Assembly (NCBI GenBank): GCA_030523385.1
Contig: JAUNIV010000160.1
Coordinates: 1-5,587, forward strand
Direction of reading: 5' to 3'
DNA: 5,587 nt
DNA from: Bacteroidales bacterium
GTDB lineage: Bacteria > Bacteroidota > Bacteroidia > Bacteroidales > Bacteroidaceae
The position numbers and the translations under genes were made by a program. The notes beneath the pieces are model-generated. The model was not told the origin of the DNA, did not search any database, and saw only the letters and a list, made by a program, of their open reading frames with translations. This document shows positions 1 through 5,587 of the stretch, piece by piece. How positions within the stretch are numbered: the first letter of the stretch is position 1; every line of letters begins with the position of its first letter.

Positions 1-14
1 TATTATAAAATATT

Positions 15-761
15 ATGTATCAATTAATTGCTAATTATTCAGCGAACACTAATTACCGCATGCCCGAACCCCATCGTTCTACAGTGGATTACCATCTTTA
101 TAACAGCAACGGATATATCCTTTTCAATCCCGACATCCGTTACAAAGACGGTTATCCGGGCGAGAGTTGCTACAACTGCCTGATGCCGGGTGTATCTATG
201 CTTATCAGCCAGGGATATGTGGACGAGAAAGCCATCGGTGCACAGGGACACAGTTGGGGCGGCTATCAGGTAGCCTACTTAGCTACAAGGACCGATTTGT
301 TTGCCGCCATAGAATCAGGTGCTCCTGTGGTGAACATGTTCAGTGCCTACGGTGGCATACGTTGGGGATCCGGACTGGCCCGTTCTTTCCAGTACGAGCA
401 TACGCAGAGCCGTTTGGGAGGTACTCCGTGGAGCGACCCGACACGTTACTTCAAGAACTCTCCCCTCTTCACGATGGACAAGGTGAACACGCCTATCCTA
501 ATCATGCACAACGATGCCGACGGACACGTGCCCTGGTATCAGGGAATAGAGTATTTCGTATCTATGAAACGTTTGGGCAAACCTTGCTGGATGCTGAACT
601 ATACCGGCGAACCTCATTGGCCCATGAAGATGGCCAATCGGGTGGATTTCCAGAAGCGCATGTTCCAGTTCTTCAATCATTACCTGAAGAAAGAAGCCAT
701 GCCGAAATGGATGAGCGAAGGCGTTCCGGCAGTAGACCAGCCGTTTGAGTTGGGATATTGA
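15..761 (+). CDS. S9 family (prolyl oligopeptidase-like) serine peptidase, C-terminal catalytic domain only, 5'-truncated
   Basis: This is the alpha/beta-hydrolase domain of an S9 peptidase, a family that cleaves short peptides, in Bacteroides usually exported to the periplasm. The nucleophile motif GHSWGG places the catalytic Ser at residue 80. The acid is probably Asp169 in HNDADGHVP, and the base His201 in GEPHWP, so the full triad is present in the family's order. The block from about NYRMPEPHRS (residue 13) to the C terminus reads as an intact family sequence. At 248 residues it is far shorter than whole proteins of this type, which I recall as roughly 700-850 residues because an N-terminal beta-propeller precedes the hydrolase. 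No propeller or signal peptide is visible. An in-frame TAA lies at 6-8, and the first 55 bases or so are very AT-rich, unlike the rest. The ATG at 15 is therefore probably not a natural start. The gene is either a broken remnant or is cut by a junction or error at the window edge. The hydrolase assignment is firm; whether the gene works is doubtful. Confidence 0.85.
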   Translation: MYQLIANYSANTNYRMPEPHRSTVDYHLYNSNGYILFNPDIRYKDGYPGESCYNCLMPGVSMLISQGYVDEKAIGAQGHSWGGYQVAYLATRTDLFAAIESGAPVVNMFSAYGGIRWGSGLARSFQYEHTQSRLGGTPWSDPTRYFKNSPLFTMDKVNTPILIMHNDADGHVPWYQGIEYFVSMKRLGKPCWMLNYTGEPHWPMKMANRVDFQKRMFQFFNHYLKKEAMPKWMSEGVPAVDQPFELGY

Positions 762-776
762 TAATGGACAAAAAAT

Positions 777-836
777 CCCTTCACTTGCCTCAAAGCAACG
801 AAAGAATGTGTTGCTAATCTTGAAGCAAGTGAAGGG
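777..836 (-). terminator. Long hairpin terminator for the bamD-rpoZ-DUF4293 cluster
   Basis: A perfect 12-base inverted repeat (CCCTTCACTTGC at 777-788, GCAAGTGAAGGG at 825-836) encloses further pairing: TCAA 790-793 with TTGA 820-823, and GCAAC 795-799 with GTTGC 810-814. On the minus strand the stem is followed, after one base, by six T (complement of the A run at 770-775), the form of an intrinsic terminator 18 bases past the DUF4293 stop. On the plus strand the stem is followed by AAAATAATAA, so termination of the S9 transcript would be weaker. The hairpin fills almost all of the gap between the two convergent genes. Confidence 0.85.
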
Positions 837-853
837 AAAATAATAACAGCAAA

Positions 854-1303
854 TTACCTCAACCGATCGTATGCCTTTACCAGCACTTCATCCTTGCCGA
901 TGGCACGGATAGCCAACCAGTTCAAGATAATGGAAACCACAGGCAGACACACCGTCCATGAAACAGAGAATGTGTCTTTAGTTTCACTCATCAGCACAAA
1001 AGCAACCAGAACGCCGTAATATCCCAACAACAGAACAGTGTTGAAAATAGTCAGACGAATCTGCAACATGCGCTTCTTGAACAGGAAGATGGTGACAAAA
1101 GCTAATACAGCAGATATAAGCAAAATGGCAAACAATGCCCACGGGGAATAGTCCTTCACGCCATCGGGAGCTGTGATGCACAAGTTGGTAAAGGTGGATA
1201 CACTGTAATCGGCAGCTACATAAGAACCTACCGGAGAACACAGGCCAACTACAAGCAAGATGGTAACCACCAACAAATAAACAGACTGAATGCGTTGTAT
1301 CAT
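854..1303 (-). CDS. DUF4293 family inner-membrane protein
   Basis: This small hydrophobic protein of 149 residues begins MIQRIQSVYLL and ends KDEVLVKAYDRLR; both ends match what I recall as the hallmarks of DUF4293, a Bacteroidetes family of unknown function. Four membrane segments can be read, at about residues 8-28, 55-75, 82-104 and 113-132. The longer loop between the first two (about 29-54) probably faces the periplasm. The short tail after the last segment is charged. The start is the ATG at 1303-1301, directly before the first helix, with an AT-rich leader and no clear ribosome-binding site. It is the last gene of the bamD-rpoZ direction, 146 bases after rpoZ, and is followed by a strong terminator. 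A role in envelope biology would be inference from its neighbours only. Confidence 0.88.
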   Translation of the reverse strand: MIQRIQSVYLLVVTILLVVGLCSPVGSYVAADYSVSTFTNLCITAPDGVKDYSPWALFAILLISAVLAFVTIFLFKKRMLQIRLTIFNTVLLLGYYGVLVAFVLMSETKDTFSVSWTVCLPVVSIILNWLAIRAIGKDEVLVKAYDRLR

Positions 1304-1343
1304 AATAATAATTCTTATCTAAAACGGTAAACAAAAAACAATA

Positions 1344-1420
1344 TCAAAGCGCGAACCATACAGATTGCACCAACCTTTCTTTATGCCTTGTTCGTGCAAA
1401 TCCGCGTAATCCGCGCTTCA
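1344..1420 (-). other. Foldable intergenic element with AATCCGCG direct repeats, between rpoZ and the DUF4293 gene
   Basis: The gap between rpoZ and the DUF4293 gene contains two nested inverted repeats: AAGCGCG 1347-1353 with CGCGCTT 1412-1418, and TTGCAC 1365-1370 with GTGCAA 1394-1399. It also contains a direct repeat, AATCCGCG at 1399-1406 and 1408-1415, with a 9-base period. On the minus strand the outer stem is followed within about ten bases by a T-rich run (TTGTTTTTTGTTT). It could therefore act as a weak terminator, an attenuator or a transcript-stabilising structure. Alternatively it may be a copy of a dispersed intergenic repeat; I recall similar CGCGGATT-type repeats between genes in Bacteroides but cannot check. 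The pairing is read directly; any function is inference. Confidence 0.4.
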
Positions 1421-1449
1421 AGTAAACAATCCAAAATTCAATAAAATCT

Positions 1450-1785
1450 TTACTGCAATTTATCTTTTTCCTTCGCCGGATTGCGATAATATACCTTGCC
1501 TTCCACGTATTCCTGTGCAGCGATCAGTGTCGGCTTCGGAAGTTTCTCGTAGTAGCGAGAGATTTCAATCTGCTCTCTGTTTTCGAAAACTTCCTCCAGG
1601 TTATCGTTGTACGAGGCGAACTCCTGTAACTTCTTTGAAAGGTCGGTTTTCATCTCAACAGCAATCTGGTTGGCACGTTTGCCAATGATAGCGACGGTTT
1701 CATATACATTGCCCGTATCTTCACACAATTCCATCATGTTGCGGGTAACGGTATTCGTCGGCGCGTTTGACTTTTTGTAATCCAT
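1450..1785 (-). CDS. rpoZ: DNA-directed RNA polymerase omega subunit (Bacteroidetes type)
   Basis: Omega binds the C-terminal region of the beta' subunit and helps RNA polymerase assemble and stay stable. The 111-residue protein carries the omega core NVYETVAIIGKRANQI at residues 26-41, comparable with the E. coli core around its LVAARRARQM motif. A Lys/Glu-rich middle follows, then a C-terminal part (about 76-103, ISRYYEKLPKPTLIAAQEY) that I associate with Bacteroidetes omega proteins. Length and ends agree with that family. The start ATG at 1785-1783 lies 18 bases after the bamD stop, with an A-rich leader and no strong Shine-Dalgarno sequence. It is almost certainly co-transcribed with bamD, and bamD followed by rpoZ is an order I recall as common in Bacteroidetes. 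Nothing unusual is seen in the sequence. Confidence 0.93.
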   Translation of the reverse strand: MDYKKSNAPTNTVTRNMMELCEDTGNVYETVAIIGKRANQIAVEMKTDLSKKLQEFASYNDNLEEVFENREQIEISRYYEKLPKPTLIAAQEYVEGKVYYRNPAKEKDKLQ

Positions 1786-1803
1786 AAATTTCTTATTTAG
1801 TTT

Positions 1804-2640
1804 TTATTCGTTAAGTTCTTTCACGTATTTCTTGGCATCCTTGAAGATGTTTTCCACTTCCTTGGTGTACTTGCTTTCGGGGAACTCATTCTTGAAAGCA
1901 TAATACTCGTCCACTGTCTCACGCATACGTTCTTCTTTCTTCTCTTCCACACTTTCCTTGGCCATGTCATACTTGGCACGCAACACCAGGATGGAAAGTT
2001 CTTCACGCATCTGCGTATAAGGATAATCCTTCAAGGCATTCTGGGCAGTCACGATGCAAGCCAGATAATTATTACCTGTGGTGCTGTACGTGCTGTTTCC
2101 TGTGTACGACCCCAAATCATAATACAGTTTGGCAGCCATATAATCTTTCATCACCAACTTGTCCTGCAAGTCGAAAATCATTTGCTGCGCATCATCCCGG
2201 CGGGCACTTGCAGGGAAATATTCCATAAACATCTGTAGCTCCTGAATAGCCTTATAAGTGCTCGTCTGATCCAAACGAGGTTCCGGAGTATCCAGGAACA
2301 AGGCTTTTCCAGAGAAGAACCTGGCCTGCTCGGTGTACGTACCGCGCGGGTAAGTATTATAATAGGTAGTGAAATAGTGCGAAGCTGTCACAAAATCACC
2401 TTGATTATAGTAAGCCATAGCCAACATATAAAGCGACTCCTGGGCATTGGCAGTTCCCTTCAATATGGTAGTCAATTCTTCCAATATGGTGGCTGCCTTT
2501 GTATTCTGCCCTTTGCCAAAGTAACTTTTGGCTGCTTCGTACTTATATTCGTAGTCCGTGCTTTTTAAGACTTTGTTATACTCTCCGCACGATGTAAATA
2601 CCATGCCGGAAACAAGAGCAATAATGATATACTTTTTCAT
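1804..2640 (-). CDS. bamD: Outer membrane protein assembly factor BamD, lipoprotein
   Basis: BamD is the essential lipoprotein partner of BamA in the machine that inserts beta-barrel proteins into the outer membrane. The chosen start (ATG at 2640-2638) gives 278 residues with a clear lipoprotein signal: MKK, a hydrophobic stretch, then the lipobox FTSC with the lipidated Cys at residue 18. TPR-like helical pairs fill the rest, at roughly 32-65, 68-101, 123-155, 163-207 and 210-262, with typical pieces such as YMLAMAYYNQGDFVTASHYF and FPESKYTKEVENI. The reading frame is open 24 codons further upstream, but that extension is not signal-like and would cover the promoter, so it was rejected. The length is close to what I recall for Bacteroides BamD and a little longer than E. 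coli BamD (245 residues). It is the first gene of the cluster with rpoZ and the DUF4293 gene, and is divergent from uvrB. Confidence 0.93.
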   Translation of the reverse strand: MKKYIIIALVSGMVFTSCGEYNKVLKSTDYEYKYEAAKSYFGKGQNTKAATILEELTTILKGTANAQESLYMLAMAYYNQGDFVTASHYFTTYYNTYPRGTYTEQARFFSGKALFLDTPEPRLDQTSTYKAIQELQMFMEYFPASARRDDAQQMIFDLQDKLVMKDYMAAKLYYDLGSYTGNSTYSTTGNNYLACIVTAQNALKDYPYTQMREELSILVLRAKYDMAKESVEEKKEERMRETVDEYYAFKNEFPESKYTKEVENIFKDAKKYVKELNE

Positions 2641-2658
2641 CTTATTCAAATAATTGCG

Positions 2659-2689
2659 CAAATTTACGCCTTTCGGCCGAATAATGCAA
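2659..2689 (-). promoter_or_regulatory. Bacteroides-type promoter for bamD-rpoZ
   Basis: On the minus strand, TAAATTTG (complement of 2666-2659) matches the Bacteroides -7 box TAnnTTTG exactly. A TTG core of a -33 box (complement of 2689-2687) lies 20 bases upstream, the expected spacing. The -7 box ends only 18 bases before the bamD ATG, so the leader would be very short, about 10-15 bases. The spacer contains the perfect palindrome TTCGGCCGAA at 2672-2681. The match to the consensus is seen; the start site is inferred. Confidence 0.6.
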
Positions 2690-2804
2690 TAAATACATGT
2701 TTTTAAATGCAAAAAAGTCGATAACAGGCTATTTTTTAATGACGGACAGGCGTTATATGAAGAATTAAGCGTATTTTTACAGCCGCTAAATTAAACGGTT
2801 ACTT

Positions 2805-4841
2805 ATGAAGTTTGAACTGATTTCCGACTATCAGCCCACGGGCGACCAACCTGAAGCTATCGCCCAACTGACGCAAGGGGTACTGGATGGCATCCCGGCA
2901 CAAACCTTGCTGGGAGTGACGGGTTCCGGCAAGACATTCACCATTGCCAACGTCATCAAGAACATCAACAAGCCCACACTGATTCTCAGCCACAACAAAA
3001 CACTGGCTGCACAGCTGTACGGCGAGTTCAAGAGTTTCTTTCCCAACAATGCCGTGGAATATTATGTATCCTATTATGATTATTACCAGCCGGAAGCCTA
3101 CTTGCCGTCCAGCGATACCTATATAGAGAAAGACCTGGCCATCAATGACGAGATAGACAAGATGAGATTGGCTGCCACTTCTGCCCTACTTTCAGGACGG
3201 AAGGATGTGGTGGTGGTGTCTTCCGTGTCTTGTATCTACGGTATGGGGAATCCGTCGGACTTCTATAACAACGTCATCGAAATCAAGAAGGGAAAGCTAT
3301 TGGACCGAAATGTATTCCTGCGCCGACTGGTAGAGAGCCTGTATGTACGCAATGACATAGAACTGAACCGTGGCAATTTCCGCGTCAAGGGAGATACGGT
3401 GGATATTTATTTGGCATACAGCGACAACATACTGAGGGTGATGTTTTGGGACGACGAGATAGATGCCATCGAAGAAATTGACCCCATATCGAATGTACGG
3501 CAAGCCGAATTTGAGGAATACAAGATTTATCCGGCCAACCTGTTCATGACCACAAAGGAAAGTCAGCTGAGAGCCATCCATCAGATAGAAGATGACCTAA
3601 CGAAAGAGGTAGCCCGATTGGAAGAAGACGGAAAGATGTTGGAAGCCAAACGCCTGTACGAACGGGTGACGTATGACATGGAAATGATTCGCGAACTGGG
3701 ACATTGTTCGGGCATCGAGAATTATTCGCGCTACTTCGACGGGCGAAAGGCAGGGACACGCCCCTACTGCCTGCTGGACTTCTTTCCGGATGATTTCCTG
3801 ATTGTGATTGACGAAAGCCACGTAAGCGTGCCGCAGATACGTGCCATGTATGGCGGAGACCGTGCCCGCAAGGTCAACTTGGTGCAGTATGGTTTCCGCA
3901 TGGAGTCGGCTTTCGACAACCGTCCGCTGAAGTTCGAAGAGTTCAAGGAAATGGCCAAACAGGTGATTTATGTGAGTGCCACTCCGGCAGAATACGAACT
4001 GATGGAAAGCGAAGGTATCGTAGTGGAACAGGTAATCCGTCCTACCGGATTGCTGGATCCCATCATCGAAGTTCGCCCCAGCCTGAACCAGATAGACGAC
4101 CTGATGGAGGAGATACAGCAACGCATCGAGCGGGAAGAACGGACACTGGTCACCACGCTTACCAAACGCATGGCGGAGGAGCTGACCGAATATTTGCTGA
4201 ACAATGGCATCCGCTGCAACTACATACACAGCGATGTGGACACGCTGGAGCGCGTGAAGATTATGGACGACTTGCGTCAAGGCATCTACGATGTGCTGAT
4301 CGGTGTCAATCTGCTTCGCGAAGGTCTGGACTTGCCCGAAGTATCGTTGGTTGCCATCTTAGATGCCGACAAAGAAGGTTTCCTCCGCTCCCATCGTTCG
4401 CTTACTCAGACGGCAGGACGTGCCGCACGAAACATCAACGGAAAGGTAGTCATGTATGCAGACCACATCACGGAAAGTATGCAGAAGACCATAGACGAGA
4501 CAAACCGACGTCGCGAAAAGCAGTTAGCCTATAACGAAGCACACGGCATCACACCGAAACAGATACAGCGTGCACGCAACACTGCCCTGCTGACCAATAC
4601 AAGCGAACAAGCTACCGCCGAAACGCCAAAGGTATCGAAAGCATACGTTGAGCCATCGGAAATAACCATAGCGGCAGACCCGATCGTGCAATACATGAGC
4701 AAACCACAAATGGAAAAGACCATAGAACGCACCCGCAAGCTGATGCAGGAAGCTGCCAAAAAGTTAGACTTCATAGAGGCTGCACAATATCGCGATGAGT
4801 TACTGAAACTGGAAGAGCTTAAAAAAGAAAGGTGGGGATAA
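2805..4841 (+). CDS. uvrB: Excinuclease ABC subunit UvrB
   Basis: UvrB is the damage-verifying helicase-like subunit of nucleotide excision repair: UvrA loads it on DNA, and it then recruits UvrC for incision. All parts are present in 678 residues, the usual length. Walker A is GVTGSGKT (37-44). The beta-hairpin that clamps the DNA strand lies around YVSYYDYYQPEAY (87-99). The UvrA-binding domain follows, at about 150-250. The Walker B/DEAD-like motif is DESH (336-339), then SATP (391-394) and RPTGLLDP (412-419). The second helicase domain ends with QTAGRAARN (535-543). A variable linker at about 595-630 precedes the UVR domain (about 636-671) that contacts UvrC. The start ATG at 2805 begins MKFELISDYQPTGDQP, the normal family N terminus; the leader is AT-rich without a Shine-Dalgarno sequence. 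It is a single gene, divergent from bamD, with no LexA-like box that I could recognise. Its last codons form one arm of its terminator. Confidence 0.98.
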   Translation: MKFELISDYQPTGDQPEAIAQLTQGVLDGIPAQTLLGVTGSGKTFTIANVIKNINKPTLILSHNKTLAAQLYGEFKSFFPNNAVEYYVSYYDYYQPEAYLPSSDTYIEKDLAINDEIDKMRLAATSALLSGRKDVVVVSSVSCIYGMGNPSDFYNNVIEIKKGKLLDRNVFLRRLVESLYVRNDIELNRGNFRVKGDTVDIYLAYSDNILRVMFWDDEIDAIEEIDPISNVRQAEFEEYKIYPANLFMTTKESQLRAIHQIEDDLTKEVARLEEDGKMLEAKRLYERVTYDMEMIRELGHCSGIENYSRYFDGRKAGTRPYCLLDFFPDDFLIVIDESHVSVPQIRAMYGGDRARKVNLVQYGFRMESAFDNRPLKFEEFKEMAKQVIYVSATPAEYELMESEGIVVEQVIRPTGLLDPIIEVRPSLNQIDDLMEEIQQRIEREERTLVTTLTKRMAEELTEYLLNNGIRCNYIHSDVDTLERVKIMDDLRQGIYDVLIGVNLLREGLDLPEVSLVAILDADKEGFLRSHRSLTQTAGRAARNINGKVVMYADHITESMQKTIDETNRRREKQLAYNEAHGITPKQIQRARNTALLTNTSEQATAETPKVSKAYVEPSEITIAADPIVQYMSKPQMEKTIERTRKLMQEAAKKLDFIEAAQYRDELLKLEELKKERWG

Positions 4842-4861
4842 GTTCCCCACCTTTCTTTTTT
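4827..4861 (+). terminator. Intrinsic terminator of uvrB, overlapping its stop codon; probably bidirectional
   Basis: A perfect 12-base stem (GAAAGGTGGGGA 4827-4838, TCCCCACCTTTC 4844-4855) has a five-base loop, 4839-4843, that contains the uvrB TAA stop. Six T follow at 4856-4861. The six A at 4821-4826 give a T run on the other strand, so the same hairpin could also stop transcription of the convergent gene that ends at 5018. The left arm encodes the last four residues of UvrB (Glu-Arg-Trp-Gly). Confidence 0.93.
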
Positions 4862-4980
4862 AAATATTGCTTGTCTTTACGGCAGCCTTCTTTTTCCTTC
4901 TTGGTTTCTGCCTTGGCCAATTTAACCTACAACTTCTCTTTTTCCTTTTCTAAACAGCCAACTCTTCACCCCAGTTCTTA
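4862..4980 (-). other. Possible decayed coding remnant, Lys/Glu-rich; otherwise featureless spacer
   Basis: The spacer between uvrB and the next gene is strongly purine-biased on the minus strand. Read from about 4953 leftward it gives LEKEKEKL, a stop (4929-4927), then VKLAKAETKKEKEGCRKDK, continuing to a stop at 4821-4819. Just upstream, in another frame, it reads KNWGEELAV. This looks like a Lys/Glu-rich protein tail broken by a stop and a frame change, but low-complexity purine DNA can give the same impression. There is no start codon, no recognisable family and no RNA gene here; the rest of the gap to 5017 is AT-rich with nothing supportable. Confidence 0.2.
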
Positions 4981-5017
4981 ATACTTATTTTTGTTTTTAA
5001 CCTTCTACCAATCATAA

Positions 5018-5587
5018 TCACTTATTTTGTGTTTGCGTAAGTTTTACTAACTTAGGATCACCTTCCTCATTCATTATCGTTGCATAAAAGAAACCAGATG
5101 CAGCAGATGCACTCAGTGCATAAATCCTGGCAGGAGCACTATAACTCTTCTGGAAATTACCTTCCCAATCGAAACATAAGATATACGATTGAAAATTTTT
5201 CTGATTATCCAATGGCACCTCTTTACCTGTATATAGAAAAAACACGTTATCTGCAGAACTTGTAAATCCTCTATAAGCTTCGGGTTGAAGCATCCCTTTA
5301 TAGCAGACTTCCCGTTTGCCATCCTCACCGACAATACTTAATTTGGCTTCAGGCAAAGATACTGGTCCCATTACTTTTTTCATCAGTTTTAAATCTGAAG
5401 TATAGAACTCGATAGTAGAAGTTTCATTGGATGCAAAGAATATACTCCCCAAATGTGTATTTGCTCCAAGAAACCCCTGCCCTACATTGAAAGTCATATA
5501 GTCAAAATCCATAGGCATTTCAGGTTCGGGGTTCTTAGTGGTCGATGCGATTAATCTGGGAGGTTGTTGGTCGATATTTGCTTGATG
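5018..5587 (-). CDS. BF3164-like / TolB-like six-bladed beta-propeller lipoprotein, C-terminal part, cut by window edge
   Basis: The reading frame is open from the stop at 5020-5018 to the right edge, giving 189 visible residues; the Met at 5518 is internal, because 23 sense codons precede it. The fragment has the spacing of beta-propeller blades: short strands ending in aromatic residues, such as GSIFFASNETSTIEFYTSDLKLMKKVMGP and YILCFDWEGNFQKSYSAPARIYALS. It ends with a last-blade pattern, GFFYATIMNEEGDPKLVKLTQ. I recall this layout (IEFY..DLKL..GP, then FDWEGN) from the BF3164 family of Bacteroidetes lipoproteins, whose function is unknown and which are expected to be anchored in the envelope. 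The N terminus with any lipobox lies outside the window, so export cannot be confirmed. The gene converges on uvrB, 176 bases away. Family-level confidence is moderate; coding confidence is high. Confidence 0.75.
   Translation of the reverse strand, partial: HQANIDQQPPRLIASTTKNPEPEMPMDFDYMTFNVGQGFLGANTHLGSIFFASNETSTIEFYTSDLKLMKKVMGPVSLPEAKLSIVGEDGKREVCYKGMLQPEAYRGFTSSADNVFFLYTGKEVPLDNQKNFQSYILCFDWEGNFQKSYSAPARIYALSASAASGFFYATIMNEEGDPKLVKLTQTQNK

Noticed and set aside
167..748. 193-codon plus-strand frame overlapping the S9 peptidase
   Set aside because: Arg/Cys/His-rich composition with no domain pattern; it is an out-of-frame shadow of the peptidase gene.
1399..1415. CRISPR-like or tandem repeat array
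   Set aside because: There are only two 8-base copies with a one-base spacer, far from a CRISPR repeat-spacer structure.
2641..2712. 24-codon N-terminal extension of bamD to an upstream ATG at 2712
   Set aside because: The extension has no signal-peptide character and covers the bamD promoter; starting at 2640 gives a textbook lipoprotein signal with FTSC.
2772..2780. Possible -7 box for uvrB (TATTTTTA)
   Set aside because: It misses the final G of TAnnTTTG and no TTTG or TTG lies at the expected distance upstream, so a uvrB promoter could not be assigned.
3597..4280. Long minus-strand open frame (227 codons) inside uvrB
   Set aside because: It lies wholly opposite conserved uvrB helicase sequence and shows no recognisable family; it is a shadow of the uvrB codon pattern.
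5018..5518. A complete 166-residue gene starting at the Met at 5518
   Set aside because: The same frame stays open for 23 more codons to the window edge, and the protein lacks any signal or N-terminal blades, so it is the end of a longer gene.

Overview
The window looks like ordinary chromosomal DNA of a gut-type Bacteroidaceae bacterium (Bacteroides or Phocaeicola). Four things point there: the bamD-rpoZ-DUF4293 gene order, an omega subunit of the Bacteroidetes type, a BF3164-like lipoprotein fragment, and a TAnnTTTG promoter box of the Bacteroides kind upstream of bamD. Start codons also lack clear Shine-Dalgarno sequences, as is usual in this group. The genus is inferred from remembered family features, not from a search.

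Layout, left to right. Positions 15-761 (+) hold the C-terminal catalytic domain of an S9 (prolyl oligopeptidase-type) serine peptidase. Its N-terminal part is missing, and an in-frame stop lies just upstream in a very AT-rich leader. A long hairpin at 777-836 separates it from a convergent minus-strand cluster. Read in its direction of transcription, that cluster is bamD (2640-1804), rpoZ (1785-1450) and a DUF4293 membrane protein gene (1303-854). A 146-base gap between rpoZ and the DUF4293 gene contains a repeat-bearing, foldable element. A good Bacteroides promoter lies directly upstream of bamD and has a perfect palindrome in its spacer. uvrB (2805-4841, +) diverges from bamD and ends in a strong terminator whose stem is built from its own last codons. 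The final gene (5587-5018, -) is the C-terminal part of a BF3164-like, six-bladed beta-propeller lipoprotein; it is still open at the right edge.

Functionally the window is mainly housekeeping: outer-membrane protein assembly (BamD), RNA polymerase assembly (omega), nucleotide excision repair (UvrB) and peptide degradation (S9). The two outer genes are incomplete in this window. No stretch longer than about 180 bases lacks a gene.

I found no convincing new multi-gene system. The points worth a second look are small: the broken start of the S9 gene, the foldable repeat element downstream of rpoZ, the palindrome inside the bamD promoter, the overlap of uvrB coding sequence with its terminator, and a possible decayed Lys/Glu-rich coding remnant after uvrB.
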